Shown piece after piece: positions 24,301-35,619 of a stretch of DNA of 64,000 nucleotides. The DNA is from Mytilus galloprovincialis (Eukaryota > Mollusca > Bivalvia > Mytilida > Mytilidae). The stretch's first letter is position 1. Each line of letters starts with the position of its first letter. The notes under the pieces were generated by a model. The model had not been told where the DNA came from and searched no databases. It saw nothing but the letters and a program-made list of their open reading frames with translations. A program made the position numbers and the translations under genes. Where the stretch lies: positions 32,536,154 to 32,600,153 of the forward strand of contig NC_134845.1 in the NCBI RefSeq assembly GCF_965363235.1, given 5' to 3'.

Positions 24301-27300
24301 GATTTTACTTTGCTGAACATTATTGCTGTTTACAGTTTATCTCTATATATAATAGTATTTAAGAGAATAACCAAAAACTGCAAAATTTCCTTACAATTAT
24401 CAATTTTAGGGCAGCAACCCAACAACGGGTTGTAGGATTCATCTGAAAATTTGTGAGAGGATAGATCTTATTCTGATGGACATTTAAATCTTAAAAGTCT
24501 TAGTTTCACAGATATAAAGCAAAAACTGCATTTTACCACTATGTTATAATTTTAGCTATGTTGGCCATTTTGTTTGGTAGGTGGGGCATCGGAAACATTT
24601 TTTAAATTATATACCACAATTATGATTGTGGCCAAGTAAGTTTAAATTTTGCCCAGTAGTTTCAGAGAAGAAGATTTTTGTACAAGTTACAAAAAATGAC
24701 GAAAATGTTGTTAAAATTGACTATAAAGGGCAATAACTCCTTAAGGGGTTGACTGACAATTTTGGTCATGGTGACTTATTTGTAGGTCTTAGTTTGTTGA
24801 ACATTATTGCAGTTTACAGTTTATCTCTATCTATAATAGTATTCAAGATAATAACCAAAAACTGCAAAATTTCCTTAAAATTACCAATTCAGGGGCAGCA
24901 ACCCAACAACAGGTTATCCGATTTGTCTGAAAATTTCAGGGCAGATAGATCTTGACCTGATCAACAATTTTACCCCTGTCAGATTTGCTCTAAATGCTTT
25001 GGTTTTAAAGATATAAGCCAAAATATACATTTTACCCCTATGTTCTATTTTTAGCCATGGCAGCCATCTTGGTTTGATGGCCAGGTCATCGGACACATTT
25101 TTTAAACTAGATACCCCAAAGATGATTGTGGCCAAGTTTGGTCAAATTTGGCCCAGTAGTTTCAGAGGAGAAGATTTTTGTAAAAGTTTACGGACGCCGG
25201 ACGCCAAGTGATGAGAAAAGCTCACTTGACCTTTCAGGTCAGGTGAGCTAAAAAGGCAAAATGATAGCCTAGCCACAAAAGAAATAAAAGGACAGGAACA
25301 TTTATTTTCATAAAAGTTTTATTATTTCATTCATAAAACAAAACTGGAAGGTGTAAAGCAACATAAGGAAGAAATACTTTGAATATTTCAGATAAAGGGG
25401 ATGTTTGTATGCAAAGGGGGATAATTTTGCTTTTGTATATTTCAAATCCCCTCTTACACTAATCAGACCTGCCAACTATCCCGATTTTCGCGGTATCATC
25501 CTGATTTTTATCCCTCAACCCGAATCCCGATATCGGGATCGTAAAACTAGTCAAAATCCCAATTTTCACCAAATATACCCGAAAAAATTATTGTTTACCG
25601 ATTTTGAAGTTTTTCTGATCAATTTTTAAAAAATCTATAATTTTACCTGGGGACATATTATGATAAGTTAACGACCCTACGCTAATCAACAGTCACAACA
25701 GGTGTCATAATTAGTGGTTGTATGTAATCAGATAACCTAATGGGTCGTAACAGTCCTCAAAATTAATTTGTATACACAAATTTGGTCAAACAGCCTTTCA
25801 ATTTTAATCAATTTATCATACTAGCATAATTTGCAACATTTGCCGTAGTTCCACAACAAAATCATAATTAATAGAAAGATGAGAACTGTAATGAACTCTC
25901 AAGAAAACATCGTTTATCTTGAAATCCGTTTAATTTTTGAAACCAGACGTTGTGTGTCTGTTGATTTAAAATCGACACCATTTTGTATTCACTTCTACTG
26001 TGTTACTGTGAAACCTCCACCGGTAAGAGCACCTCTGAATACAAAGAAAGATAACTCAAATTTTATCCATTTTCTCATTGATACTGATAAGACCATAAGT
26101 AAGACTAAATCAAAATCTGTCTTCATCCTTCTAACTTTAGGACATGTAGTTTTAGGTCTTTTGAGTCAAGATTCATTGATAAGAAGGTCTTTGGAGGGGG
26201 GAAAAGGGGGGGGGGGGTCTACTTTGAATCCTTTATTTTTAATGCCATTTTTCTTTATTCAGTTAGTTTGTCAATTTTATAATTCAATAGTACAAGAATC
26301 ATGCAAATAAAAGAAATCAAGGCCTACAAGCTCATCATTAGTATACCAAAAGAAAAAAGAAGAAAACTTAGACTATTTTAGGAGTAAAAAACAATGCACA
26401 CAGAAAAGTTGCTAAAATTGTAACCCTTAAAAATCTGGTCGCGCACTAAATCCCCCATGGAGATTTTCAAAAGTTGGCAGGTCTGACTAATACATATGGT
26501 TTCTGAAAATATGAACCTGTAGTTGCCTCATCATTTGAACTTGGGGATTGGAAGGGGGAATAGAAAATTTAATACTAGAGAAGCAAATATCAATTCCAAT
26601 GTCATCCCTGTAGAGACTTGCTAGTATAGATTATATTACACTGCTTTTAACTCTTTACTTGTTTTAGGACGAAATGTGTGTGCAAAAACAAATAATTTCA
26701 TTTTTTCTAGCTTAATAACAACTCTGCAACAATATCACAATTAACTAAACCAAATTCAGACGAAAACTTTTTTCAAATAATTCTTTATTCTATAATACTT
26801 ATTGACAGATTTGAATATTTTCAATGTGTCCATACCTGTGAAAGTGACATCCATATTGCCAAACTTGACCCCATTGTTGGACACACTGAGTTTTGTTTGA
26901 CCCTTACTATTCTTTATCTCAAATAATTCACATCTTGATGATACAGTCTTGTTTGCTGAGAAAAAAGTAATGACATAATGGTTTAATACTTGATACTATG
27001 TCTTTAGATTAAGTAACATATTTTTGAAGTAACACTATATAGAGCATTTTTGAGAAATAGTTGAATATTCAGTACACCTATGCTATAAAAATTTGTGTTT
27101 GTGAAGGAAAATGTAGTTTTAAGTGCTTAAATGAAAGTTTTTAGAGTGTATGATTCTATACATTAATATTAAACCAGATGCTCCGCAGGGCGCAGCTTTA
27201 TACGACCGCAGAGGTTGAACCCTGAACGGTTGGGGCAAGTATGGACACAACATTCAAGCTGGATTCAGCTCTAAATTTGGATTGTGATTAAATAGTTGAC

Positions 27301-30300
27301 ACAGCATAGGTTTCTGACACAGAATGAATGTGGTCTAATGAACTTAAATTATTTTTTTTGCCTTTGAGCAATTCACTATGCTGTTGAATATTAATCCTCT
27401 CAAAAAAATGTTTGAAGAAATTTTCTTTTCATTTATGAAATCTGAAATGAGAAAAATTTAACCCCCCACCCCCATTTGTTTTCACATCCCCCTTTCCCTT
27501 TTTCCAAAACTGATCTCAATTCAAATTTCTAATGGAGTTTGCAACAATAACTACTCATTTAAATACATCATAAAATATTAAAATGTAAAATAAAGTGCTT
27601 GTTATCACTGAATGGTAAAGATTGTTTTAATTTATCAGTTGGTAGAAAAAGTGAATATATACATTGTATATTGTATAAAACAATGATTTAAGTTGATTCA
27701 ACTACTATTCTGGACAAAGAAAGATAACTCCAATTGAAATATTAATTATATATCTGTATTGTATAAAACAAAGATTTAAGTTGATTCAACTACTATTCTG
27801 GACAAAGAAAGATAACTCCAATTGAAATTGCAATTAGATATTTCTTGCTATTGCGCAATACTGAGTAATTGAAAATATTTGCTATTGCACAATACTGTGC
27901 AATTGAAAATATTTGCTATTGCACAATACTGTGCAATTGAAGATTTCTTGCTATTGCGCAATACTGTGCAATTGAAAATTTCTTGCTATTGCACAATACT
28001 ATGCAATCGAAGATTTCTTGCTATTGGTGAATACTGTGCAATTGAAAATTTCTTGCTATTGCACAAAACTTAATATAATAATTTTGGATCCTGATTTGAA
28101 CCAACTTGAAAACTGGGCCCATAATCAAAAATCTAAGTACATGTTTAGATTCAGCATATCAAAAAAACCCAAGAATTCAATTTTTGTTAAAATCAAACTT
28201 AGTTTAATTTGGGACCCTTTGGACTTTAATGTAGACCAATTTGATAACGGGACCAAAAATTAAGAATCTACATACACAGTTAGATTTGGCATATCAAAGA
28301 ACCCCAATTATTCAATTTTTGATGAAATCAAACAAAGTTTAATTTTGGACCCCAATTTGGACCAACTTGAAAACTGGGCCAATAATCAATCAAAGCCTTA
28401 AAGGCTGTAAAAGCAATTGCTGCCATGTTAATGTTTGGGGACTTTTATTTTTCATCCACATATATACAAGACTTAAACCTGACATGAGTGTTGTCTAGTT
28501 AAAAGTAAGAAGGTTTTAACTTTATATAAATAAAAGACTTTAGCAGAAAGTCATTTTTAATATGTTTTATATTTCACAAGGAGACAACACGTTTACCAGG
28601 CTAAAGTTGGGGTCAAATATACATGTGCTGAAACATATAACTCAAAAAGAAATCATCATGGATTATCCCCTGGTAGTGTTTGTAACTTCCTTGGCAATAA
28701 TTTCCTTTATTGATTTAATTTTAACAATTTTCATTATTAATTTATATTTAACCATTAACACAAATGATTAAGTTAAAACATTTCAACTTTCCAGACGCAA
28801 ATGTTAAAAAACGGGAAAGAAATAAAATATCTTACAAGACATAAACATGTAAAGAATAAATGTATATTTCAGCTTAATAAAAATATTTTCATAATGTTAC
28901 TTTGTCATCATTTTTAAAACTAAGTTCCAAACATTATTGCTCAGTTGATATGTGTCCTTCTGATGCGGTACAAGCACAGGCACTTGTTTCTATCCATAGG
29001 AAGGTCGATTATCCATATAAATAGTTTTATATGGATAGTCGACCTTCCTATGGATAGAAACAAGTGCATGTGGGTACGAGATAACTACAATTCTCTTGCA
29101 ATCCCGAAAAGGGGGGTCATCACAGACAAACATGACATTAAATCGTTATCACTGAACTAGTATATATATTGTATAGGGGCCAGCTGAAGGACGCCTCCGG
29201 GTGCGGGAATTTTTCGCTGCATTGAAGACCTGTTGGTGACCTTAATTCTGCTGTTGTATGTTTTTCTATGGTCGGGTTGTTGTCTCTTTGACAAATTCCC
29301 CATTTCCATTCTCAATTTTATTATACGAACAAGAACAAACAGCTCTACGTTGCTTTGATATTTATCAATTTTCAGGAAACATTGCGAAAAATGATCTTCA
29401 ATATTTCGAAAACATGTGAAATAAAATTGCTAACACGGTGGACCGTCGGGTGTCAACAAACGTAGTAGACTTGTTCACTGAAAAGACGAGGATAATGGTT
29501 TCATCTGACATTTGTTATGCAAACCCAGTTTTGATCATGATATTTAAAAAGACGTACTTTTTTTCAATCTATGTATTAATAAACTAGAAAAGTCCAAATT
29601 GTAAATATCTCTTGATCTGGGCCGACTTGGCATCTGCTACGTTTGGACGGGTCCATTTCATTAGTAAGGTGATCGATAAATATTACGGAGTTTTGACAGA
29701 AAAGGAAAACGAACTTATTGTTATGTGTTTTCAACAAGGGTTTCGTTCCGCTAAATTATTTGCGCAAATAAAGTTTGTCTATTTTTAGATTACAGGTAAT
29801 AATTTGACACTACGCATTAACCTGTGTAGTGATTTTGATTTTACGATAAATGTATGAATGAACGATAATTTTATGAATGAACAAGAGCACCTGACCTCTT
29901 AAAGAAACACAAATTAAACATAAAAAACCGTATTTATTAGGAGATAATTCAGTTAAATTTTCAATACTAAATCAACAACTGAAATGAATCCATATTTTGT
30001 TGAAACATCGTACGAACGGCGGAAAACGGAATCGCATTTATAAAAAATGTACTTTTTTTCACTCGGACTTCTATGTTATTTGATAGTCAAACGGTTGACC
30101 CTTTAAATACAAAAATACATCTACAAGAACATATTCTGAAACTTCTTAAATCCACTAACTTTTTTTTAAAGTTTCAAGCTATGTATTGCATTAGAAAACA
30201 TACATAGGTGTTAAAGAATGACTGACCAGGAGCCTGTTAAACAAAATACTATGGCTTGATCTGGGCGGAGTCTCTGATCTGGGTCACAAAGATGGCCATA

Positions 30301-33139
30301 CGCGACGGCATAAAAGCAATTGCTTTAAAAATCTGAGTACATTTTTAGATTCAGCATATCAAAGAATCCCAAGGATTCAATTTTTGTTAAAATCAAACTA
30401 AGTTTAATTTTGGACCCTTTGGACCTTAATGTAGACCAATTTGAAAACGGGACCAAAAATTAAGAATCTACATACACAGTTAGATTCGGCATATCAAAGA
30501 ATCCCAATTATTCAATTTTTGATGAAATCAAACAAAGTTCAATTTTGGACCCTTTGGGCCCCTTATTCCTAAACTGTTGGGACCAAAACTCCCAAAATCA
30601 AACCCAACCTTCCCTTTATGGTCATAAACCTTGTGTTTAAATTTCATAGATTTCTATTTACTTACACTAAAGTTATTGTGCGAAAACCAAGAATAATGCT
30701 TATTTGGGCCCTTTTTTGGCCTCTAATTCCTAAACTGTAGGAACCAAAACTCCCAAAATCAATCTCAACCTTCCTTTTGTGGTCATAAACCTTGTGTCAA
30801 AATTTCATAGATTTCTATTCACTTAAACTAAAGTTATAGTGCGAAAACCAAGAAAATGCTTATATGGGCCCTTTTTGGCCCCTAATTCCTAAAATATTGG
30901 GACCAAAACTCCCAAAATCAATCCCAACCTTCCTTTTGTGGTCATAAACCTTGTGTTAAAATTTCATTGATTTCTATTCACTTTTACTAAAGTTAGAGTG
31001 CGAAAACTAAAAGTATTCGGACGACGACGACGCAAGACACAAGACGACGCAGGACGACGACGACGCCAACGTGATAGCAATATACGACGAAAAATTAAAA
31101 TTTTTGCGGTCGTATAAAAAGAATTTAGATCTAATTTGATAAGATTAAAATATATACATGTGTATACAAGTACTCTTATATTTCTTCAACATAAAACATT
31201 TTTAGATTTTTTGTTCCATACTCATAATTTGAAAGATGACAAAGTAAAAGACAATGGTTAAGTCTTGGTTTCAAACGATTAACATATCAATAATGTGTGA
31301 TCAAACAACTTCCAAAAGAATAAGCATGTATCTCACCTATAACAAAGTGATTTGTGATATTATTATCTTCATTTCTGGCTCTTATATGTACACCTCGACT
31401 TGAATCAATCTTCAATGCTGTACTCTGGAGGATAAAAAAACACAACTTTTATTAACTAATATGAATATAATGTATATATCAAAATTAACTTTTGGGGTTA
31501 TATTTCTTAGTTGATTAAATTTATCTAATATCTTAATATCGACATCATCAACTGAATTAAATTATATCTGACTTTTTCAGCAGAATTTCATTTTTCGATC
31601 TCATGTAAAAATAAAAAAACATAAGATCAGAATGCAAGTTATTTACTTATTTCTTTTCTAGCAAATTTCTCTAGCTTGTCTGAAGACACAGTTAGCATCA
31701 TTTGATTTTCGTTGTCTACAAATATAGTCCCTTATGTGGACAATGTATAACTTATTTTTTTTTCATACACTTTCCAAATTTCTATCTTTATATTTCATGA
31801 AAGAAATTTTGTTACCTGCTTTGAATTTTTCTATAGAGCTAAAACATTTCTGACCATAATTTACCTGAAGTGACTGAATGTTTTCAGTATATAAAGAATC
31901 TAGGAATTCTACCTGTCCTTCTGTTCTCATACCATCCTCAGTAAACTTAACATTCTTTATTCCATCCTGAAAGTCAAACCATATTGAATAGATGGTTAAA
32001 TCAAATTTAAAATGCACATTTATCTTTAAATCATCATCTTTTTATTCAAATTTGATATGAGATTCATTTTTTTATTTCAAAATTTGAAAAATGAAGAAAT
32101 TCATATTAATCATGATTGGAAAAATTAAGTGATAAATATTAAGACATTCTACAGTCTTCACGCTGAGTGGCAGCCCTGGCAGCCCAGACTTGTAAAATTG
32201 CTCTCAGGCCTGTAAAAATCATATCTACAGGCCCACAGAATATAACTAAAAAATTTCAAAAATTGAGTTCCGGGCCTGTAGATTAAACAGTTCATCGTGA
32301 AGACTGATTCTATTGTCATGATTGTAGATATAAAGTAGAACAAGATTTGTTATTTTATGTTGTTGCCAGTTTAATATCAAAATATATATCATACAATACT
32401 TACATGCATATTTGTAGTCATGTACATGATTCTTTAAAAGCTACATGTTCATGTGCCTGTTCCAAATAAAGAGCTGTGTGATTGCTTACAAATGTATCTG
32501 TCCTTGAATCTTATTTTTTATTGGTTTGTTTCATGTGTACAAGCAGATATTTCAGTCTGTTATACATTGTATTTGTTTACAAATTTTCGGGACTCTGTAT
32601 CATGTCTATGATTTAGACTGTGAAATATATATTATGTAAACATTAGTCCTTAATTGTAGACTGTATGTTGATCTTCAGATGTTCTATTGATGTTTGTGCT
32701 TTTATGGTTGCTATCTCATTGATGTATACCCAACATCTCCTTTTTCATACAAAATACTTGCATGATTTGTACAATGAAACTTTTTTTTATCAAACTGATG
32801 ATTCTACAAATGTATTTGGATTATAGTATCCAAGATACACAGGTTGAATTACTAAGATCAATTAATGTAACTATACGTTGAATTACTAAGATCAATTAAT
32901 GTAACTATAACTACAGCAATATAACATACCCAATTGAAATTAAGTACTCTCAGCATCCAAACTAGCAATGCAAGATTTAATACAGTCAGGATAACCAGCA
33001 GTAATATAAATCCATAGAGACATCTTTTTCTCCATCCATAAATTCCTACTGGTTGAGGTCTATCATCTAACAGTTCTGTATCCCTGTCGGCATGGTAATT
33101 ACTGTTATCATTTGATGTCCTACTTCTTCCTTTGCCCAT
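21156..33139 (-). CDS. SGCD/SGCG/SGCZ: Delta/gamma/zeta-type sarcoglycan, 7 exons, 290 aa
   Basis: Type II membrane glycoprotein of the dystrophin-associated sarcoglycan complex at muscle plasma membranes. Coding exons (minus): 33139-32930, 31966-31865, 31424-31337, 26955-26836, 23927-23855, 22920-22800, 21314-21156; 873 nt, all phases match. Length equals vertebrate SGCD/SGCG (289-291 aa). Residues 1-39 are cytosolic; [20 protein letters not shown] marks the family's signature and the single transmembrane helix (about 41-63). The extracellular part starts [15 protein letters not shown] and carries sequons at N126, N135 and N179. The C-terminus has the cysteine cluster [14 protein letters not shown] (C266, C268) with C282 and C289. 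Vertebrate delta, gamma and zeta paralogues arose later, so one-to-one naming is not possible. Possible non-coding 5' exons were not located. Confidence 0.96.
21831..21965 (+). repeat. Interspersed repeat ending TCTCTTTGACAGATTCCCCA, copy 1
   Basis: GACAGCTGAGGAACAACTCT, GCTGAATTGAAGACCCATTG and GGTCGGGTGATTGTCTC in order. A second, better copy lies at 29170-29325. Familiar as a common mussel repeat. Confidence 0.7.
22041..22621. mobile_element. 580-bp fold-back element, intron of sarcoglycan
   Basis: Terminal arms AAGGAGTAGGTTCAGTAAG (22041) and CTTACCGGACCTACTCCTT (22603), with a second inverted pair inside (22274-22307 with 22363-22397, GAAAGTGGCCGCATTCG type). No clear target duplication was found. 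Confidence 0.65.
22800..22920 (-). CDS. SGCD/SGCG/SGCZ: Sarcoglycan exon 6
   Basis: Codes [20 protein letters not shown] and [15 protein letters not shown] to NKN; phase 2 in, 0 out; the [10 protein letters not shown] stretch corresponds to the family's APKGVEI-type repeat region. Confidence 0.93.
22930..23040 (+). repeat. Short interspersed repeat (GTGGTATAGGTACCAATGAG)
   Basis: Begins beside sarcoglycan exon 6. I recall the sequence GTGGTATAGGTRCCAATGAG as a recurrent mussel repeat; no second copy was seen in this window. Confidence 0.45.
23855..23927 (-). CDS. SGCD/SGCG/SGCZ: Sarcoglycan exon 5
   Basis: Codes [20 protein letters not shown] and EPL; phase 1 in, 2 out; the TPNVRG segment matches the ETPNVRADP segment of vertebrate paralogues. 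Confidence 0.93.
24029..25253 (+). mobile_element. Family A element, copy 2
   Basis: Begins CTAGAGGCTCTCAAGAGCC (a small palindrome) and ends GACGCCAAGTGATGAGAAAA plus the hairpin TCACTTGACC/GGTCAGGTGA then GCTAAAA. Internally about two and a half diverged ~520-bp units (GAAGATTTTTGTACAAGTTA recurs). Compare 8100-8883 and 46485-48320. Confidence 0.85.
25464..26485. mobile_element. 1022-bp TIR element, 6-bp target duplication
   Basis: Ends CAGACCTGCCAACT and AGTTGGCAGGTCTG are exact 14-bp inverted repeats, flanked by ACTAAT at 25458-25463 and 26486-26491. The interior open frame (25879-26310) shows no transposase features and holds a poly-G run. Non-autonomous; CAG...CTG termini suggest an hAT relative with a short duplication. 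Confidence 0.8.
26836..26955 (-). CDS. SGCD/SGCG/SGCZ: Sarcoglycan exon 4
   Basis: Codes [18 protein letters not shown] through GNMDVTFT; phase 1 both ends; sits beyond a 4.4-kb intron packed with repeats. Confidence 0.92.
27843..28066 (+). repeat. ~36-bp hairpin tandem array, 6 units
   Basis: Units TTGCTATTGCACAATACTGT then GCAATTGAAAATTTC. Each contains the dyad ATTGCACA/TGTGCAAT around ATAC, so every unit can form a hairpin. Confidence 0.8.
28981..29066. repeat. Near-perfect 41-bp inverted repeat, 4-nt loop
   Basis: Left arm 28981-29021 starts CACTTGTTTCTATCCATAGG; right arm 29026-29066 ends CCTATGGATAGAAACAAGTG. One mismatch in 41 pairs, and partial pairing continues outward (GTACAAGCACAGG with CATGTGGGTAC). 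Size and shape are compatible with a fold-back transposon end or a hairpin RNA. Confidence 0.85.
29170..29325 (+). repeat. Interspersed repeat, copy 2 (GGGGCCAGCTGAAGGACGCC)
   Basis: GGGGCCAGCTGAAGGACGCC, CTGCATTGAAGACCTGTTGG, GGTCGGGTTGTTGTCTCTTT in order; homologous to 21831-21965. Confidence 0.75.
31337..31424 (-). CDS. SGCD/SGCG/SGCZ: Sarcoglycan exon 3
   Basis: Codes [20 protein letters not shown] and NNITNHFVI; phase 0 in, 1 out; donor GTGAGA; contains sequon N126. Confidence 0.92.
31865..31966 (-). CDS. SGCD/SGCG/SGCZ: Sarcoglycan exon 2
   Basis: 34 codons, [17 protein letters not shown]... to ENIQSLQ, phase 0 both ends; aligns to DGMGNLRITEKGLKLEG of vertebrate delta-sarcoglycan. 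Confidence 0.95.
32152..32306. mobile_element. 155-bp MITE with 6-bp target duplication
   Basis: Ends CAGTCTTCACGCTGA and TCATCGTGAAGACTG are imperfect inverted repeats, flanked by exact ATTCTA at 32146-32151 and 32307-32312. Lies in sarcoglycan intron 1. Same CAG...CTG, 6-bp signature as 25464-26485. Confidence 0.8.
32930..33139 (-). CDS. SGCD/SGCG/SGCZ: Sarcoglycan exon 1
   Basis: Starts [15 protein letters not shown], includes [13 protein letters not shown] and the transmembrane helix, ends NFNW in phase 0 at donor GTATGT. An in-frame upstream extension is open but lacks family similarity, so this ATG is preferred. Confidence 0.93.
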
Positions 33140-33760
33140 CTTCACTTCATTTTGGAGTAAACTTTGAAAAGAAATTTTTGAATATATATTATATAAAAGG
33201 AAAATAAAATTTTCTTTCGAATGTGTAACAAAAGTAAACAATGTTTGCAGTCATGACAGCATACAACAAATTACATGTGATTCAGATGATACAGGTGGTG
33301 TGACACTGTGGGATTTAGATTTTTATAATGTTGTCTTTATTGGTATCCATTAATTTAGTTTTATATAAATTCAAACATCACTTCATGTATTGCTATACAG
33401 TTAAGAACCCTAAAAAAATGTCCTTTATCCTACATACAGGGCTCACGCTACTTGGGCAAAGAAGTCGCTTTCCCCGACCCCCAAAAGCGAAAACAAGTCG
33501 CCCTGTTCTTGACGATACTCGCTTTCAGTCACTACCGCCAAAGGACATTTTCAATTCTTACCAAGTTGATGAAACATCAATTTTTTATTGATAATTAAAG
33601 AAATTTAGACATAAACGATTCATTATCTTGAGAACGTTACATTGGCTACAGTCTTTGGCTCTTGCTAGACGGTAAGTTCTTTAAGAGTTCATTTCTCTTG
33701 GCATGTAAAGCAAAGCATAAATAACACATGCAAGTTATTTTCTGGAATAATCCTATAAAG
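33140..33760. other. Upstream of sarcoglycan exon 1
   Basis: Probably 5' UTR/intron or promoter; no TATA box placed with confidence. 33436-33510 (GGGCTCACGCTACTTGGGC, AAGTCGCTTTCCCCGACC) looks like a dispersed repeat end. Confidence 0.4.
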
Positions 33761-33763
33761 TCA

Positions 33764-33940
33764 GGGGCGGATCCAGGACCTCAATGTCTGGGGGGCACCA
33801 TGAACCATTTCTTTTTAGCGATATATATATGCGAGTGTGCGTGGTTGTTATGTTAGTTTGTTGGTTTGTTTGTTTGTTTGTTGTTTTTGGTTTTTTTATG
33901 TTTTTTTTTTGTTGGGGGGGGGGGGGGGGGGGGGGTCAGA
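33764..33940 (+). repeat. CAGGGGCGGATCCAGG terminus and poly-G tract
   Basis: CAGGGGCGGATCCAGGACC is a terminus seen widely in mollusc hAT-like elements. It is followed by TTTG and TTGT repeats and an uninterrupted run of more than 20 G (about 33916-33936), where assembly length is doubtful. Confidence 0.55.
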
Positions 33941-34202
33941 TCAACGTTTCTATATTTCTCTGTTATTTTTTTTACTTTTTCAATTTATTCTTTATTTTCC
34001 TGCCAATTGATCTTTATTATATTCGACCTAAACATGCTTCAAATATTTGTCACTGGACATTTAACAACCATGCAACAATCAATCAATATTTTCTTTATAT
34101 TTCATCACCTCTAAAAGTCCTCTATATTCTATTATCTATATTTTTTTGGCATCGCTTCCAGACTTACTTTTTTCCACATTATTCTAATATCTGTAATACA
34201 CT

Positions 34203-35619
34203 CAGTGTTCTCCCCAGAAATTTTGGATAGCATCACATTTGGCAAAAAAATTAATTGTATTTTTTTCAATGTAATTTGTGGCGTCGTGGTAATGCTCTAT
34301 TTCCTTTTTGTTATATACGTTATTGTTTATTACAAAATGTATTATATTGTTTGTATGCTACAGGCCCTTTTTTTGGTGAATAAAATATTCTATTCCACCC
34401 TATTCTTTGTATCTATATTGTTGAATTCATAACTGAGAATACAATTAAACTAAAACCATGATAACAGTATTTTCAGTTTATGTTTTCTGTATTCATTTTA
34501 TAGTTCCAGAATTATTTTTTTTCTCTTGGGCCAAATAAAAATATATGTGTATAGATACAATTGCACTAAATGTGTAGGAAAAAACACTGGTTCTTATAAT
34601 AAAAAAAGGAAAGAGAAAGTATCATATAGCAATAAAATTTAAATTAAAAAACTTTCTTTATCATGTCTATCAAATATATTGGTTCATGGTTCCAGTTGTT
34701 TCTTTTTATCAAAATGATATATAATTTTAACAAAGTTATCTAATAAATAGTCTGTTAATGCTTAGTTTTCTCTTTAAGTATTGTTTTCTGTCTTCTGTGC
34801 CATTTGTGGATATGTAGTTATTACCGTAAAATGCGGATTTTTGTCATATCTGGTCCGATTCCGATCAGTAGTTTACACTAAAATATTAAATGGCCGCCGA
34901 AAGCAATGAAAAATACGAAAATAAAACAATGTTTGACAAGAGATTGGGAACGAATATGGCGTTTTTAATGCATTAAATGGATGAAACATAAACTTAAGCC
35001 AATTATGATCACTTTCTAAAGAAAGTACAAAACTTATATAGTTCAAAATAAAAAATTTCACTCTCGATTTACAACTAGTAATAGGAAGAGAAAGAAAGTA
35101 ATACTAATTTTTTGAAAGTCATAAAAAGATAAGACTCAATCTCTTTTCAAAAGAGAAAAAATGTTTGTTTCTTTGAATTTTCATTTTGCAAACATATATT
35201 TTGATTTATTTTATGATTTTCTGATTACATTTTCTCCTTGTCGAAATTTGCGATTGCATACCACGTGGTATTAATCATGTCACAAGTGAAAGCTTGGGGT
35301 ATTAGTATCCAACCAGTTATCACCCAAAGGGCAATTAACACCTACATGTATGTAATCACTTTAAATTGCCTCTATTGTCCGACTTGAAGGGATTACAATT
35401 AACGGTGATCTATTTTTTTTATGATCATAAGCGGTAATTAGATGAAAGTTCACAATTTAGGACATGGCTTTGCCATACAGAAACGAGAAAAATAACATCC
35501 TGAAAATAATTATAGCGTCGTGGAAATTATTATAGCGTCACGGATATTATTATAGCATCACAGGAAGAAAATATAGCGTCGCGGTACCGCGACGCTAAAA
35601 CGGCCTGGGGTTAACACTG
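34203..35619. mobile_element. 1417-bp hAT-like element, exact 8-bp target duplication
   Basis: Ends CAGTGTTCTCCCCAG and CTGGGGTTAACACTG are inverted; AATACACT flanks both sides exactly (34195-34202, 35620-35627), the hAT duplication length. No transposase. Near the right end are repeats of ATTATTATAGCGTC and a perfect 24-bp palindrome (35574-35597, centre GCGGTACCGC). Confidence 0.88.
35574..35597. repeat. Perfect 24-bp palindrome
   Basis: TAGCGTCGCGGT followed by its exact reverse complement, 22 bp from the right end of the hAT-like element; strikingly GC-rich in AT-rich surroundings. Confidence 0.9.

Larger units (their letters stand above)
27165..31120 (+). mobile_element. Family D composite element, copy 1
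   Basis: Left end CAGATGCTCCGCAGGGCGC then TTTATACGACCGC; right end GCGGTCGTATAAA, an exact 13-bp inverse. Interior: a 36-bp array (27843-28066), TTTGGACC-type units, then ~160-bp monomers (CCTTGTGTTAAAATTTCATA at 30629, 30789, 30948) and a (GACGAC)n tract at 31020-31068. About 1.9 kb in the middle (28400-30310) looks inserted or unrelated. A reverse copy is at 61065-63025. Confidence 0.7.

Noticed and set aside
25879..26310. 143-codon open frame as a gene
   Set aside because: Lies within a TIR element, includes a poly-G run read as glycines, has no domain and no splice context.
27843..28066. CRISPR-like array
   Set aside because: Units are contiguous without unique spacers, in an animal intron; an ordinary tandem repeat.
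28981..29066. Canonical microRNA precursor
   Set aside because: Arms are almost fully complementary and longer than usual with a 4-nt loop; no evidence of processing, so only reported as a hairpin.
33784..34230. 148-codon frame with several hydrophobic stretches as a membrane protein
   Set aside because: Hydrophobicity comes from T-rich low-complexity DNA and a poly-G run; crosses a transposon boundary.
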